Source: UBA9980 sp964436235 (GTDB lineage Bacteria; Muiribacteriota; UBA9980). From it: DNA of 10,690 nucleotides. The stretch's first letter is position 1. The number at the start of each line of letters is the position of its first letter. Under the pieces are notes generated by a model. That model did not search any database. It was not told where the DNA came from and saw only the letters and a program-made list of their open reading frames with translations. The stretch lies in contig CAYTCW010000146.1 in the NCBI GenBank assembly GCA_964436235.1, forward strand, positions 1 through 10,690, given 5' to 3'. Positions 5,674-10,690 of this stretch are shown in pieces. The translations under genes and the position numbers were made by a program.

Positions 5674-6090
5674 TTGTCTAATAAAATGCCTATAGTGGTC
5701 ACTGCCGCTATTATTATCGATGAAAATAAACGCCTGTTTCTGGCTAAGAGAAAGCAGGGCGATACTCTTGGCGGCTGCTGGGAATTTCCGGGCGGAAAGC
5801 TCGAAGCAGGCGAGCAGCCGGATAAATGTCTCGAGCGTGAAATAAAAGAGGAGCTCGATATTGAAATTAAGGCCGCCGCGCCGTTTAATTTCAGTTATTT
5901 TGAGTACGGCGAGAAAAAAATACTTCTGCTGGCTTATCTTTGCGAATATATAGGCGGCCGCGCCCGCGCCGTAGATTGCGATGATTTCGGTTTTTTTCAT
6001 AAAGCCGGCATAACCGACGCCGGTCTTAAAATAGCCCCGGCCGATATCGCTTTATTAGATGAATTAATAGTGAGAGGTTTGATAAAATAA
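5674..6090 (+). CDS. mutT: MutT-type Nudix hydrolase (8-oxo-dGTPase-like)
   Basis: This 138-residue Nudix hydrolase matches the usual MutT length. The Nudix box G41-x5-E47-x7-R55-E56-I-x-E59-E60 is complete; the consensus glycine after EE-x is D62, as in some MutT proteins. It is preceded by G-G-C-W-E-F-P-G-G (33-41), the hallmark of the MutT 8-oxo-dGTP pyrophosphatase subgroup. The expected role is hydrolysis of oxidised nucleoside triphosphates in the cytosol to prevent mutation. Other nucleotide substrates are possible, as this superfamily is promiscuous. The start is TTG at 5674, with AAGGA (5660-5664) 9 nt upstream. The ATG at 5686 lies too far from that site. It is the first gene of the plus-strand run and ends 1 nt before the next gene. 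No confident promoter was found in the AT-rich 5566-5660 stretch. Confidence 0.9.
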   Translation: MSNKMPIVVTAAIIIDENKRLFLAKRKQGDTLGGCWEFPGGKLEAGEQPDKCLEREIKEELDIEIKAAAPFNFSYFEYGEKKILLLAYLCEYIGGRARAVDCDDFGFFHKAGITDAGLKIAPADIALLDELIVRGLIK

Positions 6091-6091
6091 T

Positions 6092-6844
6092 ATGATGATG
6101 GAATTTAACTTTCAGATAACTATGTTTATAGTTTATATAATTTTATTGCTCGCCGCGATCGATTATAAAAATTTCGGCTTCAGATCGCCTTTTTTATTCA
6201 ACAGTACGCTTAATTTAACGGTTGCCGTAAGCTGTCTTTTATCTATTTACGCATTCGCCATCCATCCTAATATCGATAAAGGTCTTCCGCCGCTTTTCGT
6301 ACCGTTATCTTTTTGCATCGTTATGTATGTGCTGATGTTTTTCAACCGGCATAAATTTGGTTATGTACTGATATTAGCGGCTTTTGCTCTAAGTATTTAT
6401 ACGGTAGATAGTATTTACACTATCGTTGATAATCAAAACTATTCATTTCAGAATGATTTCGGTAAATTTCATAAAACCATCTGCGGGCAATACTTAGCTA
6501 AAATGACGGATCTTTTAGAGCGCGCAAAGGCGGAAGCGGCCCCCGAAGATCCTATTAATCTTAAAAAATTCGATTATATGCTCTTTGACGAAAGTTCCGA
6601 AATTTATTTATATCTTAATAAAAAATACGATTATGAATACCGTTATAAGTTCGATCGTAAACTTGTGCAAAAGACTCCCTATAACAGATTTCTGGGTATT
6701 TATAAAATTAAGAATGAAAGGCATAATTTTTATACGACCGCGGGCTATTTTAAAGATATAATTATTTATTGCGACGACGTTACCGAAGCGGAAATTAAAG
6801 CTGCGTTAGCGCAAGCTAAGGCGGATCTGGGCAAAGAAAAATAA
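6092..6844 (+). CDS. Four-helix membrane protein with C-terminal soluble domain, hypothetical
   Basis: I do not recognise this 250-residue protein. Its N-terminal half has four hydrophobic segments at about 8-23, 38-57, 66-84 and 89-111. The remaining 140 residues are polar and rich in Tyr, Lys, Asp and Glu, with a short charged helix at the end (about 232-250). Three ATG codons in tandem (6092, 6095, 6098) leave the exact start open. GAGAGG at 6072-6077 lies 14 nt or more before them, so initiation may rely on coupling to mutT, whose stop codon is 1 nt away. Its place between mutT and a two-component system is the only context. A sensor-accessory role is possible, but nothing in the sequence shows it. 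Confidence 0.75.
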   Translation: MMMEFNFQITMFIVYIILLLAAIDYKNFGFRSPFLFNSTLNLTVAVSCLLSIYAFAIHPNIDKGLPPLFVPLSFCIVMYVLMFFNRHKFGYVLILAAFALSIYTVDSIYTIVDNQNYSFQNDFGKFHKTICGQYLAKMTDLLERAKAEAAPEDPINLKKFDYMLFDESSEIYLYLNKKYDYEYRYKFDRKLVQKTPYNRFLGIYKIKNERHNFYTTAGYFKDIIIYCDDVTEAEIKAALAQAKADLGKEK

Positions 6845-6851
6845 ATTCTCG

Positions 6852-6872
6852 CGACGCGTTGACAGGGCGTCG
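6852..6872 (+). other. Small hairpin ahead of the response regulator
   Basis: In the 38-nt gap between the membrane protein and the response regulator, CGACGC (6852-6857) can pair with GCGTCG (6867-6872) across a 9-nt loop. There is no T-tract. It could tune translation or processing between the cistrons, or be fortuitous. Confidence 0.3.
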
Positions 6873-6882
6873 ATAAAATTGA

Positions 6883-7671
6883 ATGACGGATAATATGGAA
6901 AAATTGCTTTTAGTTGAAGATGACGATAAAATAGCGGATTTTATAATTAAATACGCTGCTAATGAAAATTTCAGCATTCGCCGTGAAAACTCCGGCGAAG
7001 GCGGTCTTTGCGAAGCGCTTGCCGGCGGTTACGATCTTTTAATATTAGATATAGGCCTGCCAGGTATGAACGGCCTTCAGCTATGCCGGGAGCTTCGCAA
7101 GAAAAGCCAGGTGCCAGTGATCTTTTTAACGGCTAAAGATGAGGAGATCGATAAGATCTTAGCTCTTGAAATAGGCGCGGACGACTATATCATCAAGCCA
7201 TTTTCGCCGCGCGAACTTTTTGCCCGGATAAAGGCTATTTTAAGGCGCTGTTCCGTTTCAAAATCGGGCGGCCTTAAAGAAAATTCTTTGCCTGAAGCCG
7301 CTGCGGCTATTCAGCTTAAAAATGGCGGCGGCGAAGCATCGTTAAGTTTTGCTGATAAGGCCGGAAGCTATGTCGTTAAAACTTCGAGGATTGAAATTAA
7401 CTTTCAAAGACGCGAGGTGAAGGTGGACTCGAAGCGCGTAACTCTTACCTATACGCAGTTTGAAATTCTTAAAAAACTCGCCGCGGGAGCTGGAATAGTT
7501 TATTCGCGTGAAGAAATATACGTCGGAGTGTGGGGCGCTGACGGCGAAGGCATGTCTCGCACGGTAGATGTGCATATAAAGCATATCAGAGAGGCTTTGA
7601 ACGCGGCCGCCGCCGGGTATAATCCGATAGTTTCGGTAAGGGGCGCCGGATATAAATTCGAGGAAAACTAA
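6883..7671 (+). CDS. OmpR/PhoB-family response regulator
   Basis: This 262-residue transcription factor has a receiver domain (about 5-123) and an OmpR-type winged-helix DNA-binding domain (about 168-262). The receiver has all key residues: acidic cluster E12-D13-D14, phosphoacceptor D56 in L-I-L-D-I-G-L-P-G, switch T83 and K105 in I-K-P-F. The effector domain has L-T-Y-T-Q-F-E-I-L, then R-T-V-D-V-H-I-K-H-I-R and S-V-R-G-A-G-Y-K-F, typical of PhoB/PhoP proteins, which bind tandem direct repeats. The linker (124-167) is long at about 44 residues and Ala/Gly-rich. The start could be the ATG at 6883 or at 6895 (M5); no strong Shine-Dalgarno sequence decides it. It ends 2 nt before its partner kinase. 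A likely target is the 11-bp-phased repeat array at 9125-9185. Confidence 0.93.
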   Translation: MTDNMEKLLLVEDDDKIADFIIKYAANENFSIRRENSGEGGLCEALAGGYDLLILDIGLPGMNGLQLCRELRKKSQVPVIFLTAKDEEIDKILALEIGADDYIIKPFSPRELFARIKAILRRCSVSKSGGLKENSLPEAAAAIQLKNGGGEASLSFADKAGSYVVKTSRIEINFQRREVKVDSKRVTLTYTQFEILKKLAAGAGIVYSREEIYVGVWGADGEGMSRTVDVHIKHIREALNAAAAGYNPIVSVRGAGYKFEEN

Positions 7672-7673
7672 TA

Positions 7674-9101
7674 GTGTTTAAATATAAAGTAGCGTTGATC
7701 ACGCTGGGCACCTCTATATTCTGCGTAATATTTTCGGGCGGCATAATGACCTTTTCAATGGCCGCTTTTTTCCTTGACCTTTTAAAAGAAGATATTATCT
7801 TGCAGAGCGCTAAAATAGCCGATATATTAAGCGAAGCAAAGCCTTTCGATAAAAAAACGGCTGATGATGTTTTGAAAAAAATACCGGTATTCGTAGGTTC
7901 CGGCGTCAGGGTTTTTGACCGCGCTTTTTTTCTTACGGCCTACGCCGGCGATAGAAGCGGTGTTGCTGAATCGTTAAAGTTTTCCGAATTCGAAAAAAGT
8001 GAGCTTGCCGCCGGGCGCTCAATTTCCGGCGTACGAACCGGGGCGGTTCCGGCTGACAGAAGATTTTACAGCGCTTCGCCCGTTTTTGCCGCCGGCGTTT
8101 TTTCAGGCGGCGTTTTAAGCTCGGTTAACTTTCAGGCTAACGAAGCGCGGCGTAAAAAACTGCTTAATAAAATATTCGCATCTCTTGTTATAGCGCTTTT
8201 TATTTCAGCCTTTATAGGCTTTTCACTTTCACGGTGGCTGCTTTCGCCGTTTTCTAAAATACGCGCGGCCGTTCTCAGCTACGCCGACGGCGATTTTGCG
8301 CCTAAAATAGATATCGGTTCTTCAGACGATATAGGTAAAATAGCCAGAACGCTCAATGAAATGTCAGGTAAAATAGAGGTACTTCTTAAAAGCCAGCGAG
8401 ATTTTCTGGCCGATTCGTCGCATGAATTTAAAACGCCGCTAACCTCAATCAGAGGCGCCAGTGAGGCGATAGCCGACGGCGTTGTCTCGGAGCCCGCCGA
8501 AGTCAAAACATACGCCGCACGAATTGCTGATGAAGCTAATTATCTCTCAGAGTTAGTTTCGGATATCCTTGAATTATCGAGGCTCGAGTCTGGCGCGGCG
8601 GTGATTCAAATATATCCGCTCGATATTGCCCGTGTTTTTTACCGCACCATTGAGCGTTATGAGCATGCTGTCAAAAATAAAGACCTGCGTCTTGAAATAA
8701 ATTTTAAGCCGGATGATAAAATCGGTGTAATGGCCGAAGATAAAAGGATATCGAAGGCGGTTAAAAATATTATAGAAAACGCGATATTTCATTCCAAACG
8801 CGAATCGGTAATTGCGATAGAATACTCTTTACAGGACGGCTTTTACTCTTTTAAAATAAGCAATCAGGGCGATTCAATAGCCGGCGAAGAACGCGAGAAA
8901 GTATTCGGCCGCTTTTACCGTAAAGGCGGCGCCGGCCGTTACTTAAATGCCGATGCAGGCGAAGTATTTAGCGGAAGCGGTCTTGGCCTTGCCATTTGCC
9001 GCCAGACCATCGAAACTTTTGGCGGCGCTATCGAATTTATCGAGCCGCAGCCGCCATACGACGCAATTTTATTTTTTAAACTTAAAAAAGCGGATATCTA
9101 A
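7674..9101 (+). CDS. Membrane sensor histidine kinase
   Basis: This 475-residue sensor kinase partners the preceding regulator. In order: membrane helix about 7-36; extracytoplasmic domain about 40-162 of unknown ligand; second helix about 164-185; HAMP linker about 186-240; dimerisation domain with H-box S249-H250-E-F-K-T-P-L-T, where H250 is the autophosphorylated residue; and an ATPase domain with N-box N365-I-I-E-N369-A, a G1 region S-N-Q-G-D-S-I (396-402), F-box V-F-G-R-F-Y-R, and G2 box G-S-G-L-G-L-A-I-C-R (434-443). The G1 box has N where many kinases have D, a variant I recall from VanS-like kinases, so it need not mean inactivity. The start is GTG at 7674. The Shine-Dalgarno GAGGA (7660-7664) lies inside the end of the regulator gene, so translation is coupled. 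Confidence 0.93.
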   Translation: MFKYKVALITLGTSIFCVIFSGGIMTFSMAAFFLDLLKEDIILQSAKIADILSEAKPFDKKTADDVLKKIPVFVGSGVRVFDRAFFLTAYAGDRSGVAESLKFSEFEKSELAAGRSISGVRTGAVPADRRFYSASPVFAAGVFSGGVLSSVNFQANEARRKKLLNKIFASLVIALFISAFIGFSLSRWLLSPFSKIRAAVLSYADGDFAPKIDIGSSDDIGKIARTLNEMSGKIEVLLKSQRDFLADSSHEFKTPLTSIRGASEAIADGVVSEPAEVKTYAARIADEANYLSELVSDILELSRLESGAAVIQIYPLDIARVFYRTIERYEHAVKNKDLRLEINFKPDDKIGVMAEDKRISKAVKNIIENAIFHSKRESVIAIEYSLQDGFYSFKISNQGDSIAGEEREKVFGRFYRKGGAGRYLNADAGEVFSGSGLGLAICRQTIETFGGAIEFIEPQPPYDAILFFKLKKADI

Positions 9102-9124
9102 CTTAATTTTAAGTTTAGTTTAAT

Positions 9125-9185
9125 CTTAACGCAATCTTAACAAAATCTTAATGATAACTTATCAGATCGATAATTATATCTTAAC
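9125..9185 (+). promoter_or_regulatory. 11-bp-phased CTTAAC direct-repeat array (probable response-regulator operator)
   Basis: Hexamers CTTAAC (9125), CTTAAC (9136), CTTAAT (9147), CTTATC (9158) and CTTAAC (9180) all lie on one 11-bp grid. The missing grid position, 9169, holds the weak match GATAAT. Spacing of about one helical turn on one DNA face is the hallmark of PhoB/PhoP-type sites; Bacillus PhoP boxes are TTAACA-like repeats with similar spacing. The array ends 10 bp before the -10 element at 9196, covering the -35 region. It begins 24 nt after the kinase stop. I infer that the regulator encoded at 6883-7671 binds here. Confidence 0.7.
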
Positions 9186-9195
9186 TTTAATTTGC

Positions 9196-9201
9196 TATAA
9201 T
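9196..9201 (+). promoter_or_regulatory. -10 element of an activator-type promoter
   Basis: This is a perfect TATAAT, but the region 17 bp upstream (around 9173-9178) has no TTGACA-like hexamer and lies within the phased repeats. A good -10 with a poor -35 overlapped by direct repeats is typical of promoters activated by OmpR-family regulators. Transcription would begin near 9208, giving a leader of about 97 nt before the gene at 9305. Confidence 0.6.
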
Positions 9202-9290
9202 GGCTATAGGAAAGAAAAAAGCTGAATGAAAAGCCGGAAGGCAGACGGCAAACAATTAAAGGTAAAAGACCACGGTAATAGCAAAAAAGT

Positions 9291-9299
9291 TAAGGAGGT
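9291..9299 (+). promoter_or_regulatory. Strong ribosome binding site of the secreted protein gene
   Basis: TAAGGAGGT is an essentially complete Shine-Dalgarno sequence, 5 nt before the ATG at 9305. It is among the strongest in the window and implies high translation of the exported protein. Confidence 0.9.
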
Positions 9300-9304
9300 A
9301 ATTT

Positions 9305-10483
9305 ATGAATAAGATCAATTTTTTTAAAAATTCAATAATTGCAGTCATGGCGGTAATCGGGTTTATTATAACGGTCCTTCCGGCGTTCGCCTCTGAGTTT
9401 AAATATGAGTATATTATTAAAATCGCCAGTGCGTCCTTCGAAGAAAAGCGCGTTATGGTTGAAATGATTAGAGTTAAATATCCGGAACTCGCCTGTGATG
9501 TTTTAAATATCATAGAGGCTAAATATTCTTCACTGCCCGGCAAAATTCCGCAGATAGTCGATTCATGCTTTAAAAACGGAACTAAAGATAAATTAAAACT
9601 TGTAAAAGCTGCGGTTTTAGAATTCCGTTCAGCATACGATGGATCGATATCCGCTTTTATAAAAGAATTTGCCGAAACGGTTCTAAAAAATAATCCATCT
9701 CTGATCGACGATCTCATCGCTAAGAGAGCGGAATTAAAAAATATAGCCGTAAAACATGAAACCGTTATAAAAACTTTTATGGAATCTAAGGACGAAATTA
9801 AAAAAATAATGGAAACCCGCCACGGCGCAGTCAAAGCTGAAATTAAGAGCGCGGCTGCGGCTAATTTTAATAAATTTAATGCGGCCGAATTGAAAAAATC
9901 CGCTATGGAACTTAAAGCGTTTAAGGACGCTAATCCGCAGATAATTAAGCGCGCGGAGGAACTCGGCGTAAAATATCCCGAGATGAAAAAGCCTGCTCGC
10001 ATTCTTATTTCATTGCTCAAAGAGCCTGATGCCCTTATTAAATTAGCCGGTATGGCCGATGACGGCTTGAAAAAAGATATTTACGCATTCATCGACGGGT
10101 TTTTAGATACCCTGATAAAAGAAGGACGGGCGGATTACTTTGGCGCGCGTTCTGAAATAGCGGCCTTGCTCGATAAAAAAAATCCCGGTGTTTTATTTAA
10201 AGCAGCCAAATTTAAAATTGAAGTAAGAAAAGAAATGGGCGATTATATTTTAAAGAATTATCCGGGCGTGCCGAAAAAAATAGCCTCACTGTTAGACTCG
10301 CATTTTGCAGGAATTGCAGGCCGCACAGTTGATCTGCTCAATAAAGAACAGCCCGAATTAATATCCGGCGTTATCTCTAAGATCAGAAGTGAATTCGCCG
10401 GCCTCGAAGCCGATATCAACACGCTTTTGAATCAGAAATACCCTTTGCTGTTAAGCGATATCGAAAACGGCGTTCAAAGATAA
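9305..10483 (+). CDS. Secreted all-helical repeat protein, hypothetical
   Basis: This 392-residue exported protein is of unknown function. The N-terminus is a classical Sec signal peptide: charged M-N-K-I-N-F-F-K, a hydrophobic core (11-25), and L-P-A-F-A with predicted cleavage after A29. The mature part is Lys/Glu/Ala/Leu-rich and probably wholly helical, with no Cys pairs of note. A recurring (K/N)-x-P turn marks repeats at P60, P131, P211, P225, P294, P320, P350 and P380. Near the C-terminus the units become regular: 317-346 and 347-376 are both 30 residues and share K-x-x-P, S-x-F-A-G and a terminal L-L-N. A partial unit ends the protein. No membrane anchor, sortase signal or catalytic motif is visible. 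It is probably the regulated output of the adjacent two-component system. It could be a surface, scaffold or envelope-stress protein. Confidence 0.85.
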   Translation: MNKINFFKNSIIAVMAVIGFIITVLPAFASEFKYEYIIKIASASFEEKRVMVEMIRVKYPELACDVLNIIEAKYSSLPGKIPQIVDSCFKNGTKDKLKLVKAAVLEFRSAYDGSISAFIKEFAETVLKNNPSLIDDLIAKRAELKNIAVKHETVIKTFMESKDEIKKIMETRHGAVKAEIKSAAAANFNKFNAAELKKSAMELKAFKDANPQIIKRAEELGVKYPEMKKPARILISLLKEPDALIKLAGMADDGLKKDIYAFIDGFLDTLIKEGRADYFGARSEIAALLDKKNPGVLFKAAKFKIEVRKEMGDYILKNYPGVPKKIASLLDSHFAGIAGRTVDLLNKEQPELISGVISKIRSEFAGLEADINTLLNQKYPLLLSDIENGVQR

Positions 10484-10511
10484 GGCGCAAAATGACCATG
10501 ACTGCAAAATT

Positions 10512-10574
10512 GCCGTAAGATCATTGTAAGACCGCTATAAACTGCTATAAACAGCTTTAAGACCGCATAAGACC
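10512..10574 (-). repeat. Degenerate tandem decamer array
   Basis: The plus strand reads as consecutive units of 10-12 nt: GCCGTAAGATCA, TTGTAAGACC, GCTATAAACT, GCTATAAACA, GCTTTAAGACC and GCATAAGACC. On the minus strand this places GGTCTTA-like motifs at about 10-nt intervals running out of element D2. The right end of D1 (745-764) contains two GGTC motifs 10 nt apart in the same relative place, so a short decamer tail seems to belong to element D. The 10-nt phase puts units on one face of DNA and could be a protein-binding array. Confidence 0.55.
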
Positions 10575-10640
10575 GCGACGGGGGATAAGGAAGGACTAAT
10601 AGCCCTCTCTTATCCCCCGTGCCCCCTTTACTCTACCTGA
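10561..10640 (-). repeat. Hairpin element D2, inverted copy of D1
   Basis: Its reverse complement matches 683-762 at 71 of 80 positions with no gap. The hairpin core is 10578-10620, with a 12-bp outer stem (10578-10589 with 10609-10620) and an inner stem closing on an ATT loop on the minus strand. The base pairs that differ from D1 are compensated at two places, keeping both stems; one further change gives a mismatch. Read on the plus strand the inner stem has A·C mismatches where the minus strand has G·U. If it is an RNA, minus is therefore its sense, pointing back into the window toward D1. The D2 copy loses one of the G-runs present in D1. Confidence 0.85.
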
Positions 10641-10647
10641 ACATAAA

Positions 10648-10690
10648 ACTGCGCAAATACGACATACTTCGTATGCCGCATTTGCGCAGT
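10648..10690 (-). other. Long hairpin at the window end
   Basis: Positions 10648-10667 pair with 10671-10690 around a 3-nt loop: 18 Watson-Crick pairs and two A·C mismatches (10659/10679 and 10662/10676). On the minus strand both mismatches become G·U wobbles, so the structure is continuous as RNA only in that sense. It has no T-tract within the window. It may extend beyond the boundary. Its right arm (GCATTTGCGC, 10679-10688) equals part of the left arm of the repeat A hairpin (185-194), which may or may not mean kinship. Confidence 0.7.

Noticed and set aside
6859..6864. TTGACA as a -35 for a separate response-regulator promoter
   Set aside because: No -10-like hexamer is present at 16-18 bp; the following TAAAAT is only 9 bp away. 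Co-transcription with upstream genes is simpler.
683..10640. D1/D2 as terminal inverted repeats of one large transposon
   Set aside because: No transposase or integrase lies between them, no target-site duplication is visible at the outer ends, and the genes between look like ordinary chromosomal genes. Two copies of a dispersed repeat explain the data better.
1..10690. CRISPR array, tRNA, rRNA or insertion sequence
   Set aside because: No regularly spaced identical repeats with unique spacers, no tRNA cloverleaf with a TTC-type arm, no rRNA segments and no transposase motifs were seen. A computed scan would be more sensitive for tRNA.

Overview
The window is bacterial DNA. It is AT-rich, with Shine-Dalgarno sequences, sigma70-type promoters and short operons. 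A RibU-type ECF vitamin S component, an OmpR/VanS-like two-component pair and TTG/GTG starts would fit a Bacillota-like bacterium or another anaerobic lineage that uses ECF transporters. There is no rRNA or other marker, so placement below domain level is inference. No transposase, integrase, CRISPR array, tRNA or rRNA was seen.

Layout. Positions 1-780 hold no convincing gene and are a mosaic of palindromic elements: repeat A (61-282), a diverged inverted relative C (395-560), a bidirectional terminator (652-683) and hairpin element D1 (683-762). Next is a small membrane-anchored coiled-coil protein on the minus strand (781-1179). It is divergent from a two-gene operon with a consensus promoter. 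The first gene (1374-2840) encodes what reads as six tandem acyl-carrier-protein-like domains. The second (2848-4497) encodes an ANL-superfamily adenylate-forming ligase, a plausible loader for that carrier. Positions 4498-4950 have no gene but contain a perfect 20-bp hairpin and repeat B, a second copy of A. A RibU-like S component lies on the minus strand (4951-5481). A tightly packed plus-strand group follows: MutT-type Nudix hydrolase, unknown four-helix membrane protein, OmpR-family response regulator and histidine kinase (5674-9101).

The kinase is followed by an array of CTTAAC-like hexamers on an 11-bp grid. The array lies just upstream of, and partly over, the -35 region of a promoter with a good -10 and a poor -35. 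This is the layout expected for activation by a PhoB/PhoP-type regulator such as the one encoded upstream. The promoter drives a secreted, all-helical repeat protein (9305-10483). The window ends with a decamer array, hairpin element D2 (an inverted copy of D1) and another long hairpin at the last base.

The most interesting observations are: (i) the ACP-like array, in which most domains lack the phosphopantetheine serine, coupled to its own adenylating enzyme; (ii) two families of intergenic palindromes (A/B and D1/D2) whose copies differ by compensatory base changes, so that the hairpin rather than the sequence is conserved; and (iii) the 11-bp-phased operator array linking the two-component system to the secreted protein.
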